Assembly: GCA_963732655.1 (NCBI GenBank)
Contig: CAVTAI010000005.1
Location: 310,001 to 374,000 of the forward strand
Length of the DNA stretch: 64,000 nucleotides
Reading direction: 5' to 3'
Origin: CAVTWS01 sp963732655
GTDB lineage: Bacteria; Actinomycetota; Acidimicrobiia; Acidimicrobiales; SHLQ01
In this document: piece after piece, positions 34,499-42,256 of the stretch
Layout of the letters: each line of letters opens with the position of its first letter
Numbering within the stretch: position 1 is the stretch's first letter
The notes under the pieces: model-generated
The model's input: only the letters and a program-made list of their open reading frames with translations
Told to the model about the DNA's origin: nothing
Database searches by the model: none
Position numbers and translations under genes: made by a program

Positions 34499-35473
34499 AT
34501 GTTCATGCTGAGATTCGATATGCGCGCACCGACCGGCGGCGCGCCCATCCAGGACTTGTACCGCGCCGCGGTGGAGATGTCCGAGTGGGGCGAGGCCCAC
34601 GGCGGATTGACGATCGTCATCTCCGAGCATCACGCGTCCCCGGACCGATACCTGCCGTCGCCGATGATCCTGGCGTCGGCCATCGCGGCCCGGACGAGCA
34701 CGATTCCGATCTCGATCGGGGCGCTCCTCCTGAACTACCACGACCCCATCCGGATCGCCGAGGACATGGCGGTCCTCGATGTGATGAGCGGGGGCCGGGT
34801 CGCGTACACGATCGGGCTCGGGTACCGACCCGAGGAGCACGCCATGTTCGGGATCCCCATGTCCGAACGGGGCGCCACGATGGACCGCAAGATCGACGCC
34901 CTCTTGCGGGCACTTCGCGGCGAGCGATTCGAGTACGAGGGCCGACAGATCGATGTCCAACCGGGACCGCTGAGCGCGGCCACGCCGTTCATCGCCTACG
35001 GCGGTCACACCGTGGCCGCGGCCCGGAGGGCGGGGCGCCTCGGCCTCGGCCTGTTCGCCGAAGGTGGCGATGCCGCGATGGAGGCGGCGTATCACGAGGC
35101 GGCGAAGGCGGCCGGCCAGACCCCGAGTCTGATGGTGCTCCCCAGCCCGGGCCAGGTCACCTCGGCGTTCGTGTCCATCGATCCCGATGACGCGTGGCAG
35201 CGCTGGGGTCCTTACCTGCTGCACGACGCCAAGATGTATGCGGAGTGGCTGGGCGACTCCCGGCCGGTGAGCTGGTCGGGCGCCCAGACCGTCGCCGAGC
35301 TCAAGGCCGAGAACGGTCCCTACCGGATCTTCACCCCCGACGAGGCGGTGGCGTACGTCCAAGCGCACGGCGCCCTCGGCCTGCAGCCGCTCAGCGGCGG
35401 CCTCCCGCCCGAGTACGCCTGGGAATCGTTGCGCACCATCGAGACCGAGGTCCTCCCGCGCCTCCGATCGTGA
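34499..35473 (+). CDS. LLM-class flavin/F420-dependent oxidoreductase
   Basis: Luciferase-like TIM-barrel oxidoreductase of 324 residues. The N-terminus MFMLRFDMRAP is followed by TIVISEHHASPDRYLPSP, which matches the EHH motif of this class. The RIAEDMAVLDVMSGGRVAYTIGLGYRPEE block and ERGATMDRKIDALLRALRGE are also hallmarks. F420 rather than FMN is likely in an actinobacterium but not proven. The stop overlaps the asparaginase GTG (GTGA). Confidence 0.87.
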   Translation: MFMLRFDMRAPTGGAPIQDLYRAAVEMSEWGEAHGGLTIVISEHHASPDRYLPSPMILASAIAARTSTIPISIGALLLNYHDPIRIAEDMAVLDVMSGGRVAYTIGLGYRPEEHAMFGIPMSERGATMDRKIDALLRALRGERFEYEGRQIDVQPGPLSAATPFIAYGGHTVAAARRAGRLGLGLFAEGGDAAMEAAYHEAAKAAGQTPSLMVLPSPGQVTSAFVSIDPDDAWQRWGPYLLHDAKMYAEWLGDSRPVSWSGAQTVAELKAENGPYRIFTPDEAVAYVQAHGALGLQPLSGGLPPEYAWESLRTIETEVLPRLRS

Positions 35474-36498
35474 GCGCGAGCTCGGCCGCACCGATGGCCA
35501 ATCCCGTCCTGGCCGAGGTCCGACGGGGTTCCCTCGTGGAGAGCGGACACCGGGGTTCGGTGGCCGTCGTCGATTCGTTCGGCCGCGTGCGGTGCGAGGT
35601 GGGCGATCGCGATCGGGTCGTGGTGCCGCGGTCATCGGTCAAACCGGTCCAGGCCTTGCCACTCGTCGCGAGCGGTGCCGTGGAACGGTTCGGTCTCGGT
35701 GACCGGCATCTGGCCCTGGCCTGCTCCTCGCATCGGGGCGAACCGGCGCATGTCGCCGCGTTGGCCGAGTGGCTGGCGCGTCTCGGCCTCGACGAATCGG
35801 CGCTGGAGTGCGGCGTCCAGGACGGGCGCCCCTCCGCGCTGCACCACAACTGCTCGGGCAAACATGTGGGGTTCCTGACCACGGCGGTTCACGCCGGCGA
35901 GGACCCCCGCGGGTACATCGACGTCGACCACCCCGTGCAGCGACGGGTGCGCGACGCCTTGACCGACGTGTTCGGCGACCGGTTGACCCCCGAGCCGGTG
36001 GTGGACGGGTGCGGTATACCGCTGTACGGCCTGCCGTTGGCCGACCTGGCCTCCTCCCTGATCCGGCTGATCTCCGGGTCCGGTCTCGACGACCGCATCG
36101 CGTCCGGTGGGCGGCGTCTCGTCGGCGCCATGAGGTCGGAGCCGTGGTGGGTGGCGGGGACCGGCTCCTCGGTGACGGACCTCTCGGTCGAGACGGGCGG
36201 AGCGCTCGTGGCCAAGAGTGGAGCCGAGGGGGTCTTCGTCGTGGCGTGGCCCGAGGCCGGCCTGGGGGTGGCCGTGAAGATCGACGACGGTGCCCGCCGG
36301 GCCGCCGACGTCGTGACGGCCGGCATCCTCGCTCGCCTGTCCGAACCACTCGTCGACGACGTCCCCAGCGCCGGCCGGGTACGGGATTGGGCGACCCGGG
36401 CGAGCTCGCAGCCGCTCTCGAACGCCGCCGGCCGCATCGTGGGCGCCATCTCGGCGACGATCCCATCGGCAGAGTCGTGGGGAGCGGGCCGGCCGTGA
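35470..36498 (+). CDS. Asparaginase (type II family, AnsA-like)
   Basis: Deamidates L-asparagine to aspartate, 342 residues. It belongs to the asparaginase_II Pfam family found in Rhizobium and Actinobacteria. Conserved parts are RGSLVESGHRGSVAVVD, VPRSSVKPVQALPLV (with the SxxK-type pair), ALACSSHRGEPAHV, HHNCSGKHVGFL, VVDGCGIPLYGLPL and GTGSSVTDL. The GTG start at 35470 overlaps the LLM stop. An alternative ATG at 35494 follows nine residues later. The next gene's GTG again overlaps its stop. Confidence 0.88.
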   Translation: MSASSAAPMANPVLAEVRRGSLVESGHRGSVAVVDSFGRVRCEVGDRDRVVVPRSSVKPVQALPLVASGAVERFGLGDRHLALACSSHRGEPAHVAALAEWLARLGLDESALECGVQDGRPSALHHNCSGKHVGFLTTAVHAGEDPRGYIDVDHPVQRRVRDALTDVFGDRLTPEPVVDGCGIPLYGLPLADLASSLIRLISGSGLDDRIASGGRRLVGAMRSEPWWVAGTGSSVTDLSVETGGALVAKSGAEGVFVVAWPEAGLGVAVKIDDGARRAADVVTAGILARLSEPLVDDVPSAGRVRDWATRASSQPLSNAAGRIVGAISATIPSAESWGAGRP

Positions 36499-37274
36499 GC
36501 CCGTGGCTGACGTCGTCGGTGGCGGCGCGGGGTCGCCTGCTGAGCATCGTCGTGCTGATCGGTTCGCTCCTGGGAATCGTCCTGGGTCTGGTGCTGGTGG
36601 AACGGACGGCGGACCGGTACCGCGCGGTGCTCGACGTCAGCGAGGCCACAGCCGTGGTGGCGGCGGAGGCCGCCGACCCGATCTCCGGGTTGGCGGCCAG
36701 CGTCGACGACCTGACCGCCGGTGTCCTCCAGGGCCTCCGCGATGCCGAGCTCCTGGCCGCCACTGCGGCGGACACGGCGAGCCAGGTCGGGACGGCGGCG
36801 GCGACGAACCTGGCCGACTCACTCGACGGCATCGCCTCGATCGCTGATCGAATCGCCGCCATCGTCGACGGGGTCGAGGCGTTGATACCAGGTGACGTGG
36901 AATCGGCCGCCGAGGATCTGCAGGAGGTGGCGGCCGGGCTCGAACCGGTGGCCGACCAGCTCCGGGAGGTCGGCGACGAGCTGACGGCGAGCGCCGCCGA
37001 GCTGTCCTCGGCGGCCGGAACCTTGGCCGAGCTCGGGGATCAGCTCGGTGCCATCGAGGACGAGATCGCCGACACCCAGGCCTCGCTGCTCCGGTTGCCC
37101 GAAGTCGCCGACGAGCTGTTGCGTCAGGTGCGAGCAGATCGCGACCGCCTGAGCGTCGAGATCTGGTTGTGGCGGGTCGCCGTGGTCCTGGTCGGTGGCG
37201 TCATGGCGGCCTCGGCCGCGACAGCCGAACGCCTCCTCCGGGCGGCGGCCGAGGAGTCCCTCCGCACGGGCTGA
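36495..37274 (+). CDS. Membrane-anchored coiled-coil protein, function unknown
   Basis: Hypothetical protein of 259 residues. An N-terminal transmembrane helix (LLSIVVLIGSLLGIVLGLVLV) is followed by an alanine/aspartate-rich region of about 170 residues that is largely predicted coiled coil (DNNL-free, many Ala/Glu/Asp/Leu), then a second hydrophobic segment (WLWRVAVVLVGGVMAASA) near the C-terminus. The pattern is like envelope spacer or tether proteins. The GTG overlaps the asparaginase stop. The stop codon lies in the first unit of the 25-bp repeat array. Confidence 0.65.
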   Translation: MSPWLTSSVAARGRLLSIVVLIGSLLGIVLGLVLVERTADRYRAVLDVSEATAVVAAEAADPISGLAASVDDLTAGVLQGLRDAELLAATAADTASQVGTAAATNLADSLDGIASIADRIAAIVDGVEALIPGDVESAAEDLQEVAAGLEPVADQLREVGDELTASAAELSSAAGTLAELGDQLGAIEDEIADTQASLLRLPEVADELLRQVRADRDRLSVEIWLWRVAVVLVGGVMAASAATAERLLRAAAEESLRTG

Positions 37275-37435
37275 GTCGGCCCCCCATAACGCAGGCTGAG
37301 TCGGCCCCCCATAACGCAGGCTGAGTCGGCCCCCCATAACGCAGGCTGAGTCGGCCCCCCATAACGCAGGCTGAGTCGGCCCCCCATAAGGCAGGCTGAG
37401 TCGGCCCCCCATAACGCAGGCTGAGTCGGCCCCCG
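37271..37435. repeat. 25-bp tandem repeat, six units plus a degenerate seventh
   Basis: Units start at 37271, 37296, 37321, 37346, 37371, 37396 and 37421, exactly 25 bases apart. The consensus contains CTGAGTCGGCCCCCCATAA. Unit 5 has one change (C to G) and the last unit decays. There are no spacers of different sequence, so it is not a CRISPR array. The first unit includes the stop codon of the upstream gene. The rest of the 327-base gap to the PAS gene holds no gene I can support. Confidence 0.93.
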
Positions 37436-37601
37436 GCCGCGACTTGTTGGGCCCCTGAAGCGTCGAAGAGTCAACGGTGTGGGTCAGTCGACTCATTCAC
37501 GCTTTTTCAGTCTCGCTTCCGTCAAGTCGCTGCGGCGGGAACCGAAGGAGGCGGACCAGCGGGACGCAGGGGCCCTCGGGCCGAGTAGGAGAGTCGACGC
37601 A

Positions 37602-38069
37602 ATGATGACCGACATGGACCCGGCGCTGCTGGGGGGAGCTGCCGTCGAGATCCGCCACACGTACTTCGACGGTACGTGCCGCTCACTCTTCACCACCGGG
37701 GTGGAGACCATCGTCCACGACGAGCAGCTCATCGTCTCCCGGTCGGATCGGCGCGGGATCATCACCGATGTCAACCAGGCGTTGGTGGCGGTGTCGGGCT
37801 ACGACGCCCGGGATCTGGTGGGGCAGCCGCAGGCGATCCTGCGTCATCCCGACACCCCGCGACCGGTGTTCGAGGAGATGTGGGAAACCATCAACGAAGG
37901 CCGCCAATGGCGCGGCATCCTGGTGAACCTGCGGCGCGACGGTGGGTTCTACCGCGTCCACGCCACGATGCTCCCGAACATCAAACGCGGCCGCATCGTG
38001 GGCTTCACGTCCGTTCAACACGCGGCCACGCGGGCCTCGATGTTCGCCGCCGACCGCACAACAGTCTGA
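37602..38069 (+). CDS. Stand-alone PAS-domain sensor protein
   Basis: A 155-residue protein with a single PAS domain and no output domain. Typical segments are TDVNQALVAVSGYDARDLVG, LRHPDTPRPVFEEMWETINE, GRQWRGILVNLRRDGGFYRV and KRGRIVGFTSVQ, as in Aer- and LOV-like PAS domains. The LOV cysteine motif (NCRFLQ) is absent. The ATG at 37602 is preceded by AGGAG at 37587-37591. It probably works through a protein partner that is not in this window. Family B and then family A elements follow its stop. Confidence 0.8.
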   Translation: MMTDMDPALLGGAAVEIRHTYFDGTCRSLFTTGVETIVHDEQLIVSRSDRRGIITDVNQALVAVSGYDARDLVGQPQAILRHPDTPRPVFEEMWETINEGRQWRGILVNLRRDGGFYRVHATMLPNIKRGRIVGFTSVQHAATRASMFAADRTTV

Positions 38070-38077
38070 GATTTCGG

Positions 38078-38186
38078 CCTCACTCGCTCGCTTTGCTCGC
38101 TCCGTTCGGCCGAGTTTTCCTTGTGAGCCGGCTGCGCCGGCGCTCACTGTTGCTGTGCCGGGATGGCAAAGCCACACCGGCACAGG
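38078..38186 (+). repeat. Family B element, copy 1
   Basis: A 109-bp element starting nine bases after the PAS gene stop, on the same strand. It begins CCTCACTCGCTCGC, passes through CGAGTTTTCCT and GCGCCGGCGCTCA, and ends in a hairpin with arms CTGTGCCGG (38153-38161) and CCGGCACAG (38177-38185), inside which TGGC-AAA-GCCA forms a second hairpin. It aligns over its full length with the copy at 63129-63238. The 91-base stretch from here to the family A copy holds no gene. Confidence 0.9.
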
Positions 38187-38277
38187 CGGTAGGGCACCGC
38201 AGCGGGTTCGGACCACACCGGTGCGGGCTCTATTGGGGGGGCGTGGGAGGGGGGCGACTCCGTCGGCCCCCTTCGCC

Positions 38278-38374
38278 CTTGCCGGAGCCGGCTCCGCCGG
38301 TCCGGCAAGCAATGACGAGCGCGGCCGGAGGCCGCCCAGCCCAACTCGTTTGGAAACCTCCGGTTTCCAAACGA
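38278..38374 (+). repeat. Family A composite hairpin element, copy 3
   Basis: The invariant 32-nt hairpin is at 38278-38309 and the 13-bp hairpin at 38346-38374, arms TCGTTTGGAAACC and its complement around a TCC loop. The middle block is GCGGCCGGAGGCCG. Compared with the other copies, four base pairs of the second stem have changed with compensation on both arms. The stop of the convergent Lrp gene is 3 bases beyond. Confidence 0.92.
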
Positions 38375-38377
38375 AAC

Positions 38378-38866
38378 CTATCTTGTTCCCCAGTTGTAGG
38401 TCTGTTTGACGAGGTCGAGGTAGGTGAAGATCTCGGCGGACTCGACGCCGGCGACGCTGCGGATGTCGGCGTTCACCAGGTCCAGCAGGGCCGAGTTGTC
38501 GGCGCAGACCACCTCGACGAGCAGATCGAACCGGCCGGCGGTGACCACGACGTAGTCGACCGCCTCCAGCTCGGCGATGGCGCGTGCGACGACGGACACG
38601 TCGCCCGTGGCGCGGATGCCGAGCATGGCGAACACATGGAAGCCGAGCGAGGTCGGGTCGGTCACGCCGACGATCTGCACGGCGCCGCTGTCGATCAGCC
38701 GCCGCACCCGTTGGCGCACCGCGGCCTGCGACAGGCCGACCAGTGGACCGAGCTCGGCGTAGGAGATCCGCCCATCGCGCTGGAGCTCTCGGACCACCGC
38801 CTTGTCGATGTCGTCGAGGACGAGGGGCTCGTCCGGGGCGTCTCGGCCGGTACGGATCACGCCCAT
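38378..38866 (-). CDS. Lrp/AsnC family transcriptional regulator
   Basis: DNA-binding amino-acid-responsive regulator of 162 residues. The helix-turn-helix is in DIDKAVVRELQRDGRISYAE and LVGLSQAAVRQRVRRLIDSG, and the RAM effector domain is VFAMLGIRATGDVSVVARAI to VVVTAGRFDLLVEVVCADN. The ATG at 38866 lies inside the alanine dehydrogenase gene (10-base overlap), with GGGAG upstream. This pairing is common, and the regulator probably controls ald in response to alanine. Confidence 0.9.
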   Translation of the reverse strand: MGVIRTGRDAPDEPLVLDDIDKAVVRELQRDGRISYAELGPLVGLSQAAVRQRVRRLIDSGAVQIVGVTDPTSLGFHVFAMLGIRATGDVSVVARAIAELEAVDYVVVTAGRFDLLVEVVCADNSALLDLVNADIRSVAGVESAEIFTYLDLVKQTYNWGTR

Positions 38867-39979
38867 CGCGGGCTCCCGGCGGGTCGTTCGAGGCTCGTCG
38901 CCACGACGGGGTTCACGATCTGGCCTCGATCGGTATTGACGCCCAACGCCAACTCGGGGTCGCCCGCGCACGCGTCCGCGGGTCCGAGGGTGGCCAGGTC
39001 GACGAGATACGGGAGGGTGGCGTTCGTCAACGCATGGGTCGACGTGTGGGGAACGGCCCCCGGCATGTTGCCGACGGCGTAATGGATGACGCCGTGCTTC
39101 TCGTAGACGGGATCGTGGTGGGTGGTCTCATGCGTCGTGGCGATGCACCCGCCCTGGTCGACCGCCACATCCACGACGACCGCACCGGGTCGCATGGAGC
39201 GGACCATGTCCTCGGTCACCACCACCGGCGCTCGTCCCCCGGCCACGAGCACGGCGCCGATGACGAGGTCGGCGTCGGCGACCCGCGCGCTCCAGGGCGC
39301 CGCGGTTGGAGGCCAGGGTCGTGATGCGGCCGCGATGGATCTGGTCAGTCCAGCGCAATCGGTCGATGTTCTTGTCGAGCAGGCGGACCTCGGCTTCCAT
39401 GCCCGCGGCGATCCACGCCGAGTTCCAACCCACGTTCCCGGCTCCGATGACGGTGACCTTGCCGGGCGCCACCCCCGGCACGCCCCCGAGCAGAACCCCA
39501 CGGCCTCCGTGGTGCGACTCCAGGTACTTGGCTCCCGCCTGGATCGCCATCCGGCCGGCCACCTCGCTCATCGGGGCGAGGAGGGGCAGGCTGCCATCGG
39601 GTCGTTGGACGGTCTCGTAGGCGAGGCCGGTGGTGCCGGCGGCGAGGAGGGCATCAGCGACGGCCGGGTACGCGGCCAGGTGGAGATAGGTGAACAACAC
39701 GAGATCGTCTCGCAGGTACGCGAACTCCGAGGTCTGCGGCTCCTTGACCTTGCAGATGAGCCCGGATCGAGTCCAAACGTCGTCGGCGGCGCCGACGATC
39801 TCGGCCCCCGCCGCCCGGTACTCGGCGTCAGAGATCCGAGACCCGTCCCCCGCGCCGCGCTGCAGGAGCACGCTGACTCCGTGAGCGGCCAGCTCGCGCA
39901 CGCCGTCGGGCGTGATGGCGACCCGGTGCTCATCGGCTTTGATCTCGGTCGGGACCCCCACGACAAGCGGTTTCGTCAT
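38857..39979 (-). CDS. ald: Alanine dehydrogenase, frame disrupted near 39290
   Basis: NAD-dependent reductive amination of pyruvate to L-alanine and back, 373 residues if one base is removed. N-terminal part: VGVPTEIKADEHRVAITPDG, VLLQRGAGDGS, VKEPQTSEFAYL, LFTYLHLAAYP and the nucleotide-binding VTVIGAGNVGWNSA. The C-terminal part in the other frame: ARVADADLVIGAVLVAGGRAP, VVDVAVDQGGCIAT and NMPGAVPHTSTHAL. The frames meet at the gagcgcgcggg stretch near 39290, where dropping one C or G gives ALEARVADADLVI. The corrected length equals the family norm, so an indel error is likely. It overlaps the Lrp gene. Confidence 0.85.
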
Positions 39980-40006
39980 GCCGGTCACTGTAGAGCGCGG
40001 TCCGCG

Positions 40007-40048
40007 GTCAGCCAGAGAGGTACGGGCGTCAGCCGGAGAGGTACGGGC
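40007..40048. repeat. 21-bp in-frame tandem duplication at a stop codon
   Basis: Two 21-base units (40007-40027 and 40028-40048) differ at one base. On the minus strand each encodes the last residues PYLSG and a stop of the 715-residue secreted protein, so the gene's 3' end is duplicated beyond its own stop codon. The unit is a multiple of three. Confidence 0.9.
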
Positions 40049-42176
40049 TTCGAGACAGGTCGGGGCAGCTCGGGCGGGCGTGACCCCAGTAGTCGTCGCG
40101 ACCCGGATCGAGGCTCGGGTTCACGACCACGAACTGCCCCATGAGGTCGGTCCCCGGCGCGCCATTGGTGGAGATGTGGGCGCCCGCGTTGTCGTTCGGG
40201 GCGCACACCGGCACGGCCCCGAGGGCGTGGAAGGACTCGTGCGTGGCCACGATGGCGGTCTCGCTCACGCCCGGGAGCGAGGTGGTGGAGGGATCGTCGC
40301 AGGTCGATCCGATGAACACGTGCGCGTAACGAGGGTCGCCGATCTGTCCCTCGAGCTCGATGTCGGAGGACGCCGTGCCGAGCACGACGCCGCAGACACC
40401 GCCGGTGTACACCCCTTCGAGGAACACGATGTACAGCTTGTCCGGGTGGCCGAACCCGTCGGCCACGAGTTGCTCCTCGATGCGCGACGTGCCGGTGAAG
40501 CCGATCTGGAGGCCTGACGTGAACCGGTCGGCAGAGCTGCGGGGCGCCAGGTCGGCGAGGCGCAGGCCGATACGGACGGTACTGATCTCGGGACTGCCGG
40601 CGGCCCGGTCCCACGAGATGGTCTGGCCGGACTGGGCGTCGAGCCAGGCGTCGATGTTGGTGAGCTCGTGGGCGATCGCGTCGGCCCGACCGGACGGCTC
40701 GACGATGTCCGCTGGGATGGCGTAGATGACGTGGACCTGGGCGCGCGAGCCGGTGTCGAGGTCGTCCTGGACGTTTCGGGCCAGGACGACACCCACGAGG
40801 TCGGCCAGCAGATGGGTGGACCCGGCGTCGTTGTAGAGCGTGAACTCGCCGGCGGCCGAGAGCGGCACGAACACGAGGTTGGGGACCGTCTCACCCGCAG
40901 TCGGGTTGAGGTTCGACGCCGTGGGGAGCGGCTGACCCGTGGGGTACGCGGTCACGAACGTCGCCGCCGAGGCGCCGACCGCAGTCACGTTGACCACCAC
41001 GCCGGTCGCCGCGTACGGGAGCTGAACCCGCAGGTCGTCGGCGACCGACACGATCACGCTCCCGTGGGGCCCGATTGGTTGGGCGGGCGCGCCGACGCCG
41101 GTACGCGTGTCCAACACGCGGGTCGGGGTCAGCGGGGAGTAGTTCCCACGATCGGGCAGCCACGCCATGACATCGACCACCAGGTGGGTCGAGCCGGCGT
41201 TGTTGTACAACGAGATCGCCCCGCCGACTCCGACCTTGACGATGCTGAGGTTGGGGAACGTCTCGCCCGCGTCGAGGTTCAATGTGGAGGCCAGGGGCAA
41301 CGGTTCTCCCGACGGCCAGGCGGTGACGTGGGTGGGCAGCGTGGCCCCGGTGGCGGTCACGTTGACCACCACCGCGCTCACCCCGGTGGCCGGGACTCCA
41401 CCCCGGCCGAGGACCGGCACGTCGATCGTGGCCGCCTGACCAACCGGGGCGGCGCCGTCCGCGCGGGTGTCGAGCAACCGGGCCGGCAGGAGCGGGGTGA
41501 GGTGGGCGTCGGTCGGCGTCCATCCGACGATGTCGACCACCAGGTGCGCCTGCCCGTCGTTGTTGTACAGGGTGATCGAGCCACCGGCGCCGACCTTCAC
41601 GATCGCCAGATTGGGCAGGGTCTGTCCGGCCGTTGCGTTCAGGATGCTGGCCAGGGGTCGCGGTTCGCCGCCGGGATACGCGGTGATGAAGGTGGCCACG
41701 GTCGGCTGCGTCACGGTGATGTTGACCACCACGGCGCCGACACCGGATCCGGGAACCCCTCCACGCCCGAGCACGGGAACGTCGACCGTGGCGCCCGCGC
41801 CCAGAGGTCCGGCGACGAAACCCAACCCGATCCGGGTGTCGAGCAGACGGGCGGGGGTCACGGGCTGCATGCCCGCGAAGCTGGTGCCCGGCGACGCCGC
41901 GACCTCGCTGCCGGTCAGCAGCAATGCGTCTGCTTCGCCTTCGATGGACTCCGAGGTCTCTGGTCGGTCGAGGACGGCGAGCTCGTCCGGGGGCCTGCCG
42001 ACCGGATCGAAGCGTTCCGGGACGTCGACGGGATCTCCGGTGCCCGGATCGGCACCGCCGGGATCCGCCTGGGCGGGACCGCCGGCCGAGACCGGACCGA
42101 CGACGACCACCAGCACCACCAGGCCGGCCGCCCAGGAGCGACGAACGGGGCGAGGCCGGAGTTTGGGCACGTCCAA
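40029..42176 (-). CDS. Secreted protein: three beta-rich repeats and a zincin-like domain
   Basis: A 715-residue exported protein. A twin-arginine-free signal peptide (WAAGLVVLVVVVGPVSAG) is followed by an acidic linker. Three tandem modules of about 120 residues (near 107-226, 227-346 and 347-468) share LLDTRxG, VDVPVLGRGGVP, GVxAVVVNVT, TAYPxGExxPLASxLN, AGxTxPNL and LYNNxGxTHLVVDVxGW. The last 240 residues form a separate domain ending in VATHESFHALG, an HExxH zinc-protease signature at 646-650, with His667 as a candidate third ligand. The repeats probably bind a surface or carbohydrate. Protease activity is inferred. Confidence 0.75.
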   Translation of the reverse strand: MDVPKLRPRPVRRSWAAGLVVLVVVVGPVSAGGPAQADPGGADPGTGDPVDVPERFDPVGRPPDELAVLDRPETSESIEGEADALLLTGSEVAASPGTSFAGMQPVTPARLLDTRIGLGFVAGPLGAGATVDVPVLGRGGVPGSGVGAVVVNITVTQPTVATFITAYPGGEPRPLASILNATAGQTLPNLAIVKVGAGGSITLYNNDGQAHLVVDIVGWTPTDAHLTPLLPARLLDTRADGAAPVGQAATIDVPVLGRGGVPATGVSAVVVNVTATGATLPTHVTAWPSGEPLPLASTLNLDAGETFPNLSIVKVGVGGAISLYNNAGSTHLVVDVMAWLPDRGNYSPLTPTRVLDTRTGVGAPAQPIGPHGSVIVSVADDLRVQLPYAATGVVVNVTAVGASAATFVTAYPTGQPLPTASNLNPTAGETVPNLVFVPLSAAGEFTLYNDAGSTHLLADLVGVVLARNVQDDLDTGSRAQVHVIYAIPADIVEPSGRADAIAHELTNIDAWLDAQSGQTISWDRAAGSPEISTVRIGLRLADLAPRSSADRFTSGLQIGFTGTSRIEEQLVADGFGHPDKLYIVFLEGVYTGGVCGVVLGTASSDIELEGQIGDPRYAHVFIGSTCDDPSTTSLPGVSETAIVATHESFHALGAVPVCAPNDNAGAHISTNGAPGTDLMGQFVVVNPSLDPGRDDYWGHARPSCPDLSRSPYLSG

Positions 42177-42256
42177 CGGTAGCGGCAGCCTTCGGGCGGA
42201 GGGCGTCGGTGAGTCAGGGGCCCGCAGTGACGGCAGTGCTCACGAGCGGGCGGATT

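Noticed and set aside
37271..37435. Possible CRISPR array
   Set aside because: The 25-bp units follow each other without unique spacers and no cas gene is near, so it is a plain tandem repeat.
37124..37474. Minus-strand open frames with repeats of GGRLSLRYGGPTQPAL type
   Set aside because: They are readings of the 25-bp tandem repeat and have no start context or homologue.
39280..39300. Programmed frameshift in alanine dehydrogenase
   Set aside because: No slippery sequence; the corrected length equals the family norm and ald is not known to use recoding.
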